Shown in pieces: positions 53,041 through 61,567 of a DNA stretch of 64,000 nucleotides. Positions within the stretch are counted from its first letter, which is position 1. Every line of letters begins with the position of its first letter. A program made the translations under genes and the position numbers. Source of the DNA: an uncultured Bacteroidales bacterium (GTDB lineage Bacteria > Bacteroidota > Bacteroidia > Bacteroidales > P3); NCBI GenBank assembly GCA_905234695.1, contig CAJOHZ010000002.1, positions 1 through 64,000 of the forward strand, written 5' to 3'. The notes beneath the pieces are model-generated. The model saw nothing but the letters and a program-made list of their open reading frames with translations. It ran no database searches and was not told the origin of the DNA.

Positions 53041-54896
53041 TCGCTGGGATTGGCCTGGAAATAATCAATGATCACTCTTGCCTTCGCCGGTCCCACCACC
53101 TTGGCAAGGTCGGATTCTGTCTGTAAGCGTACCGCTTTTACCGACCCGAATTTTAGCAACAGGTTGCGGGCGGTAGTGTCGCCGATGCCTGGGATATCAG
53201 AGAGGCGAGTGCGGAACGTGCCTTTGCTACGCTTGTCTTTGTGGAAGGTGATGGCAAAACGGTGTACCTCGTTCTGCAACTGCTCCAGAAGGAGGAAGAG
53301 GGGATCGGTAGGTTTGAGTCCCACCACCTGGGGAGGAAATCCATATAGCAATTCGGAAGTGTGGTGCCGGTCATCCTTGGCCAATCCCGCAATAGGGATG
53401 TCGAGGTGCAGTCGGTCATACAGCACTTCTCGTGCCACCTCCATCTGTCCCTTACCTCCATCGACTACCAGCAGCTCTGGCAACGGCTGTCCCTCTTCTG
53501 AGAGACGTTTATAGCGCCGATAAATCACCTCTGCCATCGAAGCGTAGTCGTCTGGACCTTCGACAGTTTTGATATTGTATTTGCGGTATTCCTTGCGATT
53601 TGGGCGACCATTGGTGAAACGTACCATGGCAGCCACGGGATAGGCACCTTGAATGTTGGAGTTATCGAAACACTCGATATTGACAGGCAAAGCGGGCAAC
53701 TGCAAGGCTTTCTGTATACGTTCCAGAAGTTTGTCGTTGCGACGCACCGAGGCCGCCTCGTCAGGATCGACCAGCGCACGCTGATGGCGACATTGGATTT
53801 GATATGCCCGAACATTGCGCAGCGAGAGTTCCAACAACTGTAGCTTGTCACCCCGTGTGGGGACGGTCTGCCGCAGATACTCCTCAGGCAACTCCGTCAC
53901 CTTGAAGGGGAGGACTGCCTCGACAGCGGTGCTCTCGGTCTGCTCGTGCAAAGCCGGAACCACGGTGGCAAGAATCTCCTCGTCACTTTCGTCCAACTGC
54001 TTGCGGATTTCGTTGGAGAAACTGTAGATTATCCCGCCATGCTTAATGCGCATCATGTTGACATAGGCATACTTCTCATCGGAGAGTATGCTGTATACAT
54101 CTACGTCCTTAACATTGGTGTTGACTACCGTGGAGCGACTTTGATACTCCTCCAAAAGACGAATCTTACGTTTCATGCTGTCGGCCTCTTCGAACCGCAG
54201 CTCATCAGCCAGGGCCATCATCTGCCGCTTCATGTCGCCGAGAATATCATCGAAATCACCCTTGAGAATGCTTCGGATATTCTCGATGTCAGCCATATAC
54301 TCCTTCTGTGACTGGAGACCTGCACAGGGTGCCTTGCATAACCCCAACTGGTATTTCATGCAGGGGCGCGTCTTTCCCTGTTCCTTTTCCGACTCTCCCC
54401 ATTTGGGACGTGCGCCGCAAGTACGATAGGAGAAAAGTTGACGGATAATGTCTTGCAACTCACGCAGGATGCGCTGGTTGGGATAGGGTCCAAAATATTG
54501 TCCCTTGGTCTGTCGGTTGCGGGTGAAAAGGATGCGGGGGTAGGGTTCGTCGGTGATGCAGAGGTACGGATAGGTCTTGTCGTCCTTCAACATACTGTTG
54601 TAGCGCGGCTGGTAGTGCTTGATAAGGTTGTTCTCCAGTAGCAGGGCATCGACCTCGGTGGCCACCACTGTGACCCGTATGTCGTAGATATGTCGCACCA
54701 ACATACGAATCTTGGCGCTTTTGTCGTCGTAATGTGAGAAATAAGAGCTGACCCTTCGTTGAAGGTTGCGGGCTTTACCGACATAAATCACATTGCCCGC
54801 CTCATCGAGGTGCTGATAGACCCCCGGCGTCTCAGGAATAGTCTTGAGCCGCAAGGCAATACGGTCAATATGCCGGTTGATGCTCTTGTCTATCAT
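53037..54896 (-). CDS. uvrC: Excinuclease ABC subunit C
   Basis: UvrC makes the dual incisions of nucleotide excision repair. The protein has 619 residues: GIY-YIG domain (ETPGVYQHLDEAGNVIYVGKARNLQRRVSSYF, about 18-50), a Cys-rich site (CMKYQLGLCKAPCAG), a UVR motif around 205-250, the RNase H-like endonuclease part (IECFDNSNIQGAYPVAAMVRF ... LLVVDGGKGQMEVA) and tandem HhH (LSDIPGIGDTTARNLLLKFGS). Its start overlaps gldH by 4 bp and its stop overlaps the CYTH stop. Confidence 0.97.
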   Translation of the reverse strand: MIDKSINRHIDRIALRLKTIPETPGVYQHLDEAGNVIYVGKARNLQRRVSSYFSHYDDKSAKIRMLVRHIYDIRVTVVATEVDALLLENNLIKHYQPRYNSMLKDDKTYPYLCITDEPYPRILFTRNRQTKGQYFGPYPNQRILRELQDIIRQLFSYRTCGARPKWGESEKEQGKTRPCMKYQLGLCKAPCAGLQSQKEYMADIENIRSILKGDFDDILGDMKRQMMALADELRFEEADSMKRKIRLLEEYQSRSTVVNTNVKDVDVYSILSDEKYAYVNMMRIKHGGIIYSFSNEIRKQLDESDEEILATVVPALHEQTESTAVEAVLPFKVTELPEEYLRQTVPTRGDKLQLLELSLRNVRAYQIQCRHQRALVDPDEAASVRRNDKLLERIQKALQLPALPVNIECFDNSNIQGAYPVAAMVRFTNGRPNRKEYRKYNIKTVEGPDDYASMAEVIYRRYKRLSEEGQPLPELLVVDGGKGQMEVAREVLYDRLHLDIPIAGLAKDDRHHTSELLYGFPPQVVGLKPTDPLFLLLEQLQNEVHRFAITFHKDKRSKGTFRTRLSDIPGIGDTTARNLLLKFGSVKAVRLQTESDLAKVVGPAKARVIIDYFQANPSD

Positions 54897-55387
54897 TTGG
54901 GGTATTCCAGCTCAGCCTTGTTGATGGTAAGCCTCAGTTCTTTGATACCCTTGATTTCGTATTTGCTGGTACGCTGGCCCAACGTCAGCGTATGCACGCC
55001 TTTGCTGTTAAAGAAATAATAGTCACGTACCGTCTGGTGGCACACCAGATAGCCCTCGTCGGTAAAGGTACCGAGGCAGTTGCCGTTGAGATTGCGCAAG
55101 GGAAGTGTGCTGAAAAGGGTTCTCTTCTCGTGGTCGGGGCTCTCCACCTCCAGCATCAGGGGGATGGAGGACTCCCGGTAGCGGGCGGTATCAACGGTGA
55201 CAAAGACCTCGATATTGAAACAGTCGTCCGTATTGGTCACGTTGACCATGAAATGTTCCGGCTCGAACCGCATCCAAGTGTCGTTGGCGAAGGTGCGCGA
55301 TTCATCGTGTAGTGGTTTCTGGCCACAGCCGGCACAAAGCAGCAATATCGCTGAGGCAAGTGCAAAAAGTTTTCGGTTGAGTATCAT
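54893..55387 (-). CDS. gldH: Gliding motility lipoprotein GldH
   Basis: This 164-residue lipoprotein (signal LASAILLLCAGCGQ) of the GldH family has a beta-sandwich body (DTWMRFEPEHFMVNVTN; LRNLNGNCLGTFTDEGYLVC). GldH is required for gliding in Flavobacterium and is kept in many T9SS-bearing but non-motile Bacteroidales. It overlaps asd and uvrC by 4 bp each, so it is translationally coupled on both sides. Confidence 0.88.
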   Translation of the reverse strand: MILNRKLFALASAILLLCAGCGQKPLHDESRTFANDTWMRFEPEHFMVNVTNTDDCFNIEVFVTVDTARYRESSIPLMLEVESPDHEKRTLFSTLPLRNLNGNCLGTFTDEGYLVCHQTVRDYYFFNSKGVHTLTLGQRTSKYEIKGIKELRLTINKAELEYPK

Positions 55388-56436
55388 ACGTGAGAGCGTT
55401 CTGTCAGTCGTTTGAGTATCTGTATGGCATTGGTGGCGGCACCTTTGCGCAGATTATCCGAAACACACCAAAGGTTGAGTGTGTTGGGCTGCGAGAAGTC
55501 GCGCCGCAGACGCCCCACATACACCGCGTCGGTATCTTCGGCCATCACCGGCATCGGATAACGGTTTTCATCGGGGTTGTCGCACAACACCACTCCCGGG
55601 GTTCCGGCAATCAGTCGACGCACCTCGTCGAGGTCATAGTCTTGCCGCAATTCCACGTTGACGGCCTCGCTGTGACCTCCCACCACTGGCACACGGGCTA
55701 CCGTGGAGGTAATCTGAATGGTGTCGTCGCCCAATATTTTACGAGTCTCGTTGACCAGCTTCAACTCCTCGGTAGTATATCCGTCGGGAGTGAAGTCGCC
55801 TCCGTGGGGGAAGAGGTTGCGGAATATCTGGTTGGGGTAGGCGGGCTGGTAGCTGTCGCCAAGTTCCGTCTGCATAGTCTCCCGCAGACGGGCGCTGGGC
55901 ACCTGATGGTCGGCGAAGTACCGCTCTTCGGACTCCAGTTGGCGGATGGCCTTGATGCCGGTACCGGTTACGCTCTGGTATGTTGAAATGACCAGTCTTC
56001 GGATGCCATAGCGGCGGTGCAGGCTGGAGATGGCCAATACCATTTGGATGGTGGAGCAGTTGGGGTTGGCGATAATGCGATGGTCGCTCCCTACGGCATC
56101 CATATTGATTTCCGGCACCACCAGCGGCACGTTGGGATCCATGCGCCAGCACGACGAGTTGTCAATCACCGTGCATCCAGTGGCGGCGAATAGCGGCGCA
56201 TATTGCCGCGAAGCGGAAGCTCCGGCGGAGAATACCGCATATTGGGGTTTGCGGGCGATGGCCTCTTCCACGCTGACCACCGTCAAATGGCGGCCAGCAA
56301 ATTCAATTTCCTTGCCGATGGACTTGGGCGAGGCGGCTGCAATGATGTCGCACCCTGCAAAGCCTTGCTCTTGCAACACTTGCAACATCTTTCCGCCCAC
56401 AAGTCCTGTGGCTCCTACAATGGCAATAGTAATCAT
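55384..56436 (-). CDS. asd: Aspartate-semialdehyde dehydrogenase
   Basis: Asd reduces aspartyl phosphate to the semialdehyde for lysine, threonine and methionine synthesis. The protein has 350 residues: Rossmann start ITIAIVGATGLVGGKMLQVLQE, DNSSCWRMDPNVPLVVPEIN, the catalytic cysteine in IIANPNCSTIQM near 132 and RVPVVGGHSEAVNVEL. It starts 8 bp after the frameshifted surface-protein gene ends and overlaps gldH. Confidence 0.96.
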   Translation of the reverse strand: MITIAIVGATGLVGGKMLQVLQEQGFAGCDIIAAASPKSIGKEIEFAGRHLTVVSVEEAIARKPQYAVFSAGASASRQYAPLFAATGCTVIDNSSCWRMDPNVPLVVPEINMDAVGSDHRIIANPNCSTIQMVLAISSLHRRYGIRRLVISTYQSVTGTGIKAIRQLESEERYFADHQVPSARLRETMQTELGDSYQPAYPNQIFRNLFPHGGDFTPDGYTTEELKLVNETRKILGDDTIQITSTVARVPVVGGHSEAVNVELRQDYDLDEVRRLIAGTPGVVLCDNPDENRYPMPVMAEDTDAVYVGRLRRDFSQPNTLNLWCVSDNLRKGAATNAIQILKRLTERSHV

Positions 56437-56444
56437 GAGTTTGT

Positions 56445-58804
56445 TTATCTAACGAGTGTGACGGTCCCGGTTGTCTCCTGAGTGACGTTTGGCTCCAACG
56501 AGTGGCGGTATCGCATCATGTAGACGTATGTCCCTTGCGGGCAGCGTCCGCCGTGAACGTCGGTGCCGTCCCAGTAGCCGTCAGGACCTTTGAAATAGTA
56601 TACTTGTTGACCCCTCCTGTCGAAAATCCACACCTGCACCTCGCTGACATTTCCTTTGAGGCTAGGGTAGAACCGGTTATTGTCGTTCCTGTCGGGGGTG
56701 AATACATTGGGCACAAAACTGGACACCTTGTGTAGCGGGATAACCACTGCAGCAGTGTCGTCGCACCCATAGTTGTTGTGTACCGCCAGCAGCACCCGCA
56801 TCGAATCCACACCGGTGAGCGGAAAATTGACATAGTGGTCTGCCCAGTGGAGGTGGTGCCGTCGGGCATCAGCCACTTGCGGCTGTCGTGCCCGTAGCTC
56901 TGGTCGGTGAGCTCGATGGTAAGGTCGTCGAGCGTGGCCACTTCGGGAGTGTGGGCGATAATGGCCTTCATCGGGATAAAGGTAAAATCAAGAGACACCG
57001 TACTGTCGCAGCCCCATGCGTTATGCAGCAAGATGGTGTCCTCTGCCCGAGTGGCGACGTTGGATGCATGGTATGTGGTGCCGTTTATCCAGGTATAGGG
57101 GGCGCAGTCGAGCACCGTGTCGACGGTGTAGCTGGGCGCGAAATTCATCAGATGAAGGTGCATGGTGCTGTCGCATTGCGTCTCCGAGGTGAAATGCCGA
57201 GAGTAGTCGCCGGGGTGGGAATAGTTCTGCCCACACCACGTATAACTGCCGCCTTGGCAGATGCCCATAGTGTCGTAATAATCGTAATTGGGGAACGTAC
57301 GTATCATCATACTGTCTATATGTCTGCAACCGTTCTTGAACTGTGCCGTGCAGAACATCCACACCGTGTCGATATGGTTGGGTGGCAGCGTACCCGCTTG
57401 GTTTCGGAGAATGACAGAGGTGAAGTTGTCGGTAAGGGCGGAAGCTGGCATCAATGTGCGGACTCCGTTATATTCTTTCTCGGCATACCATGTGCAGGAG
57501 TCGAGTGTCTGCTGTTGCGCAGGATAGATTAGATTGACCGACGAGGCCTGTCCTTCGCAGATACTGGAATTCTCGCTGTAAAGCTCACACGATGCCGCCG
57601 TATCCACCCCCACGATAATTGAGTCGATAAGGGTGTAGAAGTCGCCCGTGGCGCTCTCATATATCGTTTTCACAAGATACTTGGTCACACATGTCGGGGT
57701 GACGGAGACCTTCATCTTGTCCCGTTGCATATAGTAGCCGTTGGTATCCATCGGGTCAAACGAAAACTCCACCGTATCGTAGGGATGAGTTGGATTGCCG
57801 GGCCTCTCTATCAGCCGCCACCAGGTGACGTTCTTCTGGGTATCGCCTTGCGGTGTAAAGCGCCACGCACGCTGGTGGATGGAGGTGGTGAACGGGTTGA
57901 GCCCTTCGGGGGCGAAAAATCCCGGCTTGTTGGCCTCGATATAATACGTGGGGTCCGAGATATGCTGGTAATCGTGGTAGTGCGACTCCTGTGTGGTGCC
58001 CGTGGCGTTCTGTATGCCGATGATGCCCCTGGAGCCATTCCACGAAGTTGCCGGCATTCGGTCCGCCACATGCACCTCTATGATATTGGTACCCTCATAA
58101 ATGACAATCTGGTAGGTGCAGTTATGCGTCGACGAATCGGAACCGCTGTGGTCGAATTGCGGCACATGGTTCCAACTGAAGCAGATGTGACGACACGGAT
58201 AGTCCGAGGCGGGCGAAACCCCATAATAAATGCCTCGGGGCGCCGGCGCCGCAGGAGGGTAGGTGTCCTCATATACCCCGTAGATTGCATCTCGCATATA
58301 GGTCAGTGTGGGCGCGCCGCTGGTTCCGTTCGGCCACGGCAACCCCGCCGAGTATTGCCACGGACAGCCTTGGTTGCCAGCACCCTGCGTAAATGTCCCC
58401 AACCCGTTGGCGCCAATGGTGATTTGCGTCTTTCGGTAACCGAAAAAACAGAACGGGAAATTGATTGCTATCGTGGGACCGAAATCATCGTCGGTTCCGA
58501 TAGGCATCCGCGTGCCGAAGGTGAACGGCTCGGGCGGATTGTATGGTATCTCTTCCACAAGATAGGTGCCGTTGAAATGCTGCGTCGTCACAAACAAATC
58601 GGCATTCATGACAATCGTCTGCGAGCGGCAGTTCACCACGGTATCCCATCCATTGGCTCGGCACAAACGGGAACGAGTATGGTCCACACGCTCGTGAATC
58701 GTGATATTGGGGCATTGCGCGTGGGCCGTATATAGGCTGACAGCTAGAAATACAAAGGATGTGAATCGTCTCAGAAAACCATGGTCACTCATAAAACAGA
58801 ACAT
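56445..58804 (-). pseudogene. T9SS type B surface protein, broken by a frameshift
   Basis: The main ORF (56516-58804) encodes a signal peptide (SFVFLAVSLYTAHAQ), a nidogen-like N-terminal region (FGYRKTQITIGANGLGTFTQG), Cys-pair modules (GGSYTWCGQNYSHPGDYSRHF; NAWGCDSTVSLDFTF) and the start of a PKD domain, but then runs into nonsense. The missing C-terminal part (SFVPNVFTPDRNDNNRFYP, WIFDRRGQQVYYF) continues in another frame as ORF 56445-56876. One lost base near 56835-56840, in a short G run, explains it. As written, the product lacks its type B sorting signal. The start may be 58804 or 58792. It could be a real mutation or a sequence error. Confidence 0.85.
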
Positions 58805-58815
58805 GAAATCGTCTG

Positions 58816-58845
58816 CAAAAATACACTTTTTTATTGATATAACAA
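58816..58845 (-). promoter_or_regulatory. Promoter of the T9SS-B / asd / gldH / uvrC operon
   Basis: On the minus strand TTG (58845-58843) and TATTTTTG (58823-58816) are separated by 19 bp, the same arrangement as the korA promoter. The -7 box ends 11 nt before the first ATG. Confidence 0.65.
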
Positions 58846-58895
58846 TATATTGGGCATATTTTTTAATTTTTTCACATTGTGACGGTTCTCGTCAC

Positions 58896-58927
58896 AAAAA
58901 ATGGCCGCCCAACAAGGCGGCCATTTT
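58896..58927 (-). terminator. Intrinsic terminator of the pyrophosphatase gene
   Basis: A 12-bp perfect stem aaaatggccgcc / ggcggccatttt with a 6-nt loop ends, on the minus strand, in TTTTTT. It lies just after the hppA stop. Confidence 0.9.
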
Positions 58928-58954
58928 CATGATTATTGCAGTTGTTCCTCCGTT

Positions 58955-61432
58955 TTACTTGATGCGCATCCTGTAGAACGAACGGTACACAAAGTACAGC
59001 GCAATCAGCAGGAACGCAATGCCCACATACGGGGCATACGTATGGAAACCGTCACTGATGGCAATCTCCATCGCAAGAACTCCAAACAGGGTGGTGAACT
59101 TGATGATGGGGTTGAGCGATACCGACGAGGTGTCCTTGAATGGGTCACCCACCGTGTCGCCTACCACACTGGCGTCGTGCAGCGGCGTTCCTTTGGCCTG
59201 CATATCCACCTCAACCACCTTCTTCGCATTGTCCCATGCACCTCCCGCGTTGGCCATAAACACCGCCTGGAACAATCCGAACACTGCAATGCTGATAAGG
59301 TAGCTGATAAAGAGGCAAACAGGGGCGTTATTGAGGGTCTCGCCTTCACCCGTCGGGGCCGAGAGGCAGGCAAACGCCAGCGCAAAGCAGAAGATGGCAA
59401 TAAAGATATTGATCATGCCGCGCTGCGCATAGTTCGTGCATATCTTCACCACCTCCTGGCTCTTGGCCGTATCGGCCTTCTTCGGAGCGTTGGTGTCCAG
59501 CTTGATATTCTCCTTGATATACTCCACAGCCCGGTTGGCGCCCGTCGTCACGGCCTGCATTGAGGCACCCGTGAACCAGTAAATCACGCAGCCGCCGAGG
59601 ATGAAGCCCAGGATGCTGTACGGGTTGAGCAAATTCAGAACCGTCTCGGGCTCTATGCCGAGTTTCTCCTGAATCATGAGGATAAGGCTGAAAATCATCG
59701 TTGTCGCGCCCACCACGGCAGTGCCTATCAGCACCGGCTTCGCAGTGGCCTTGAAGGTATTGCCCGCTCCGTCGTTGGCTTCGAGGTAATACTTGGCTTT
59801 CTCGAAATCAGGCGTGAAACCGAACTCCTCCTTCACCTCTCGCGTGGTCTTCTCCACATCGTCCTCTATAAGCGAAAGCTCGTAAACACTTTGGGCGTTG
59901 TCGGTCACAGGCCCATAGCTGTCCACCGCGATGGTCACAGGACCCATACCCAGCATTCCAAAGGCCACCAGGCCGAAGGCGAAGATACTGTAGTAGCTCC
60001 CGAACACATCGCCGATGCCGAACGCCGTCGAAGCAATGTAGGCCACAATCATCAGCACAAAGAAGACGATGCCAGTCCAGAAACCGCCGAAGTTGCCCGC
60101 CACAAGTCCGCTGAGGATATTGAGCGATGCTCCGCCCTGTTCCGAAGCCTTCACAACTTCGTTCACATGCTTCGAAGTGGGGGAGGTGAACAGCTTCGTG
60201 AACTCGGGGATAAGTGCTGCACCCAGCGTTCCACAGCTGATAATGACCGAGAGCGCCAGCCACAGATTCGGCACAATCGAGTTAACCTCCTCCGTGTTAA
60301 GGATAAAGTGGCTAGCCAGGAAAGTTCCCAGTATGCTGATGATGGAGGTAATCCACACCAACGAGGTCAACGGCTTCTCGAAATTGATGTCGTCTGCCTT
60401 GCTGTACCGTGCTTTCGCCAGGACTCCATTGATATAATACGACAGCACCGAAGCCACGATGCCGAGAATACGCATCACAAATATCCACACCAGCAGCTTC
60501 ACCTGCACCGACGACGCAATTGCCGTCGCGGCTTCAAGGTCGCCGCCACACCGCTCCATAAACAGGTCCGGACGAATCGCCAACAGGATGAAACTCACCA
60601 ACGCCACGCCCGTCACACCGTACGTCTCGAAACCGTCAGCGGTAGGTCCAATGCTGTCACCGGCATTGTCGCCCGTGCAGTCGGCAATGACACCAGGGTT
60701 GCGCGGGTCGTCCTCACCAATCTTGAAGACCACCTTCATCAAATCGCTTCCGATATCGGCAATCTTCGTGAAGATACCGCCCGCAATGCGCAACGCACTC
60801 GCGCCCAAGCTCTCGCCGATGGCAAAGCCGATAAAACAGCTCCCCGCCAAGTCTCCCATAAAGAGCAATATCACAAGCATCAGCACTAATTCAATACAAA
60901 TCAGCACAATGCCGATACTCATACCCGCCCGCAAAGGAATATTCAGCAGGTCGAGCGGTTTGCGACGGAGCGAGGCAAAAGCCATACGGGCATTGGCATA
61001 CGTGTTCATTCTCACACCAAACCATGCCACACCGTAGGAACCCAGGATACCGACAACCGTCCAACCGAGAATCAGGCAAACCGAGCCAAACGGCATACCC
61101 GACAGCACACCGAAATACAACGCGATGGCCGCTCCGATAAAGACGAAAAGCACCACTAAAAACTTCCCTTGCTGTCTGAGATATGTGGAACAGGTCTTGA
61201 AGATTACGTTTCCTATCTCAAGCATTGATTGATGAGCCTTCAGCCTGCGGACCTTCGCAAACTGAAGCAACCCGAACAGCAGTCCCACGGCCACAATCAA
61301 AAATCCCCAATAAAGTATTCGCGTGTCGGGTTGCGAGGCAAATCCTTCGGGCATCTTCAGGTCGGCTTCCCCGCCTGCAAACGCCAAAACAGGCGCCATA
61401 AAAATGGCTAGCAATAAAATTAACTTCTTCAT
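58955..61432 (-). CDS. hppA: Membrane-bound ion-pumping pyrophosphatase
   Basis: This enzyme couples pyrophosphate hydrolysis to H+ or Na+ export across the inner membrane. The protein has about 825 residues and 16 or so membrane segments. The catalytic loop GEDDPRNPGVIADCTGDNAGDSIGPTADGFETYG is near 250-285, with VDSYGPVTDNAQSVYELS and WDNAKKVVE further on. An N-terminal extra segment (MKKLILLLAIFMAPVLAFAGG) looks like a signal peptide. The segment AGNTFKATAKP carries Lys at the position that, in this family, distinguishes K+-independent from K+-dependent enzymes. ATG 61432 is used because 61477 lies inside the -7 box. Confidence 0.93.
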   Translation of the reverse strand: MKKLILLLAIFMAPVLAFAGGEADLKMPEGFASQPDTRILYWGFLIVAVGLLFGLLQFAKVRRLKAHQSMLEIGNVIFKTCSTYLRQQGKFLVVLFVFIGAAIALYFGVLSGMPFGSVCLILGWTVVGILGSYGVAWFGVRMNTYANARMAFASLRRKPLDLLNIPLRAGMSIGIVLICIELVLMLVILLFMGDLAGSCFIGFAIGESLGASALRIAGGIFTKIADIGSDLMKVVFKIGEDDPRNPGVIADCTGDNAGDSIGPTADGFETYGVTGVALVSFILLAIRPDLFMERCGGDLEAATAIASSVQVKLLVWIFVMRILGIVASVLSYYINGVLAKARYSKADDINFEKPLTSLVWITSIISILGTFLASHFILNTEEVNSIVPNLWLALSVIISCGTLGAALIPEFTKLFTSPTSKHVNEVVKASEQGGASLNILSGLVAGNFGGFWTGIVFFVLMIVAYIASTAFGIGDVFGSYYSIFAFGLVAFGMLGMGPVTIAVDSYGPVTDNAQSVYELSLIEDDVEKTTREVKEEFGFTPDFEKAKYYLEANDGAGNTFKATAKPVLIGTAVVGATTMIFSLILMIQEKLGIEPETVLNLLNPYSILGFILGGCVIYWFTGASMQAVTTGANRAVEYIKENIKLDTNAPKKADTAKSQEVVKICTNYAQRGMINIFIAIFCFALAFACLSAPTGEGETLNNAPVCLFISYLISIAVFGLFQAVFMANAGGAWDNAKKVVEVDMQAKGTPLHDASVVGDTVGDPFKDTSSVSLNPIIKFTTLFGVLAMEIAISDGFHTYAPYVGIAFLLIALYFVYRSFYRMRIK

Positions 61433-61474
61433 ACACAGAGTGTTTACAAGATAAGTGCAGTTGATTAAGATTTG

Positions 61475-61482
61475 CAAATATA
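61475..61482 (-). promoter_or_regulatory. -7 promoter element for hppA
   Basis: The minus strand reads TATATTTG, an exact TAnnTTTG match, 43 bp before ATG 61432. It overlaps the track ORF start at 61477, ruling that start out. Confidence 0.6.
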
Positions 61483-61513
61483 GTACTTATTTATGGAATA
61501 CGAAAAAAAATCG

Positions 61514-61521
61514 TATCTTTG
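61514..61521 (+). promoter_or_regulatory. -7 promoter element for argS
   Basis: TATCTTTG is an exact TAnnTTTG match, 46 bp before ATG 61568. The divergent hppA -7 box is only 31 bp away, so the upstream elements of the two promoters overlap. Confidence 0.6.
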
Positions 61522-61567
61522 CATTTTCAAAAAATACAACAAACCCTTTTATATCCCTCATTGAGAA

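Noticed and set aside
56835-56840. Programmed ribosomal frameshift in the T9SS type B gene
   Set aside because: No slippery heptamer or strong downstream structure is evident; a one-base loss or sequence error is simpler.
57725-58735. 336-residue plus-strand ORF opposite the T9SS type B gene
   Set aside because: No signal, domain or promoter; the minus-strand protein has a signal peptide and recognisable modules.
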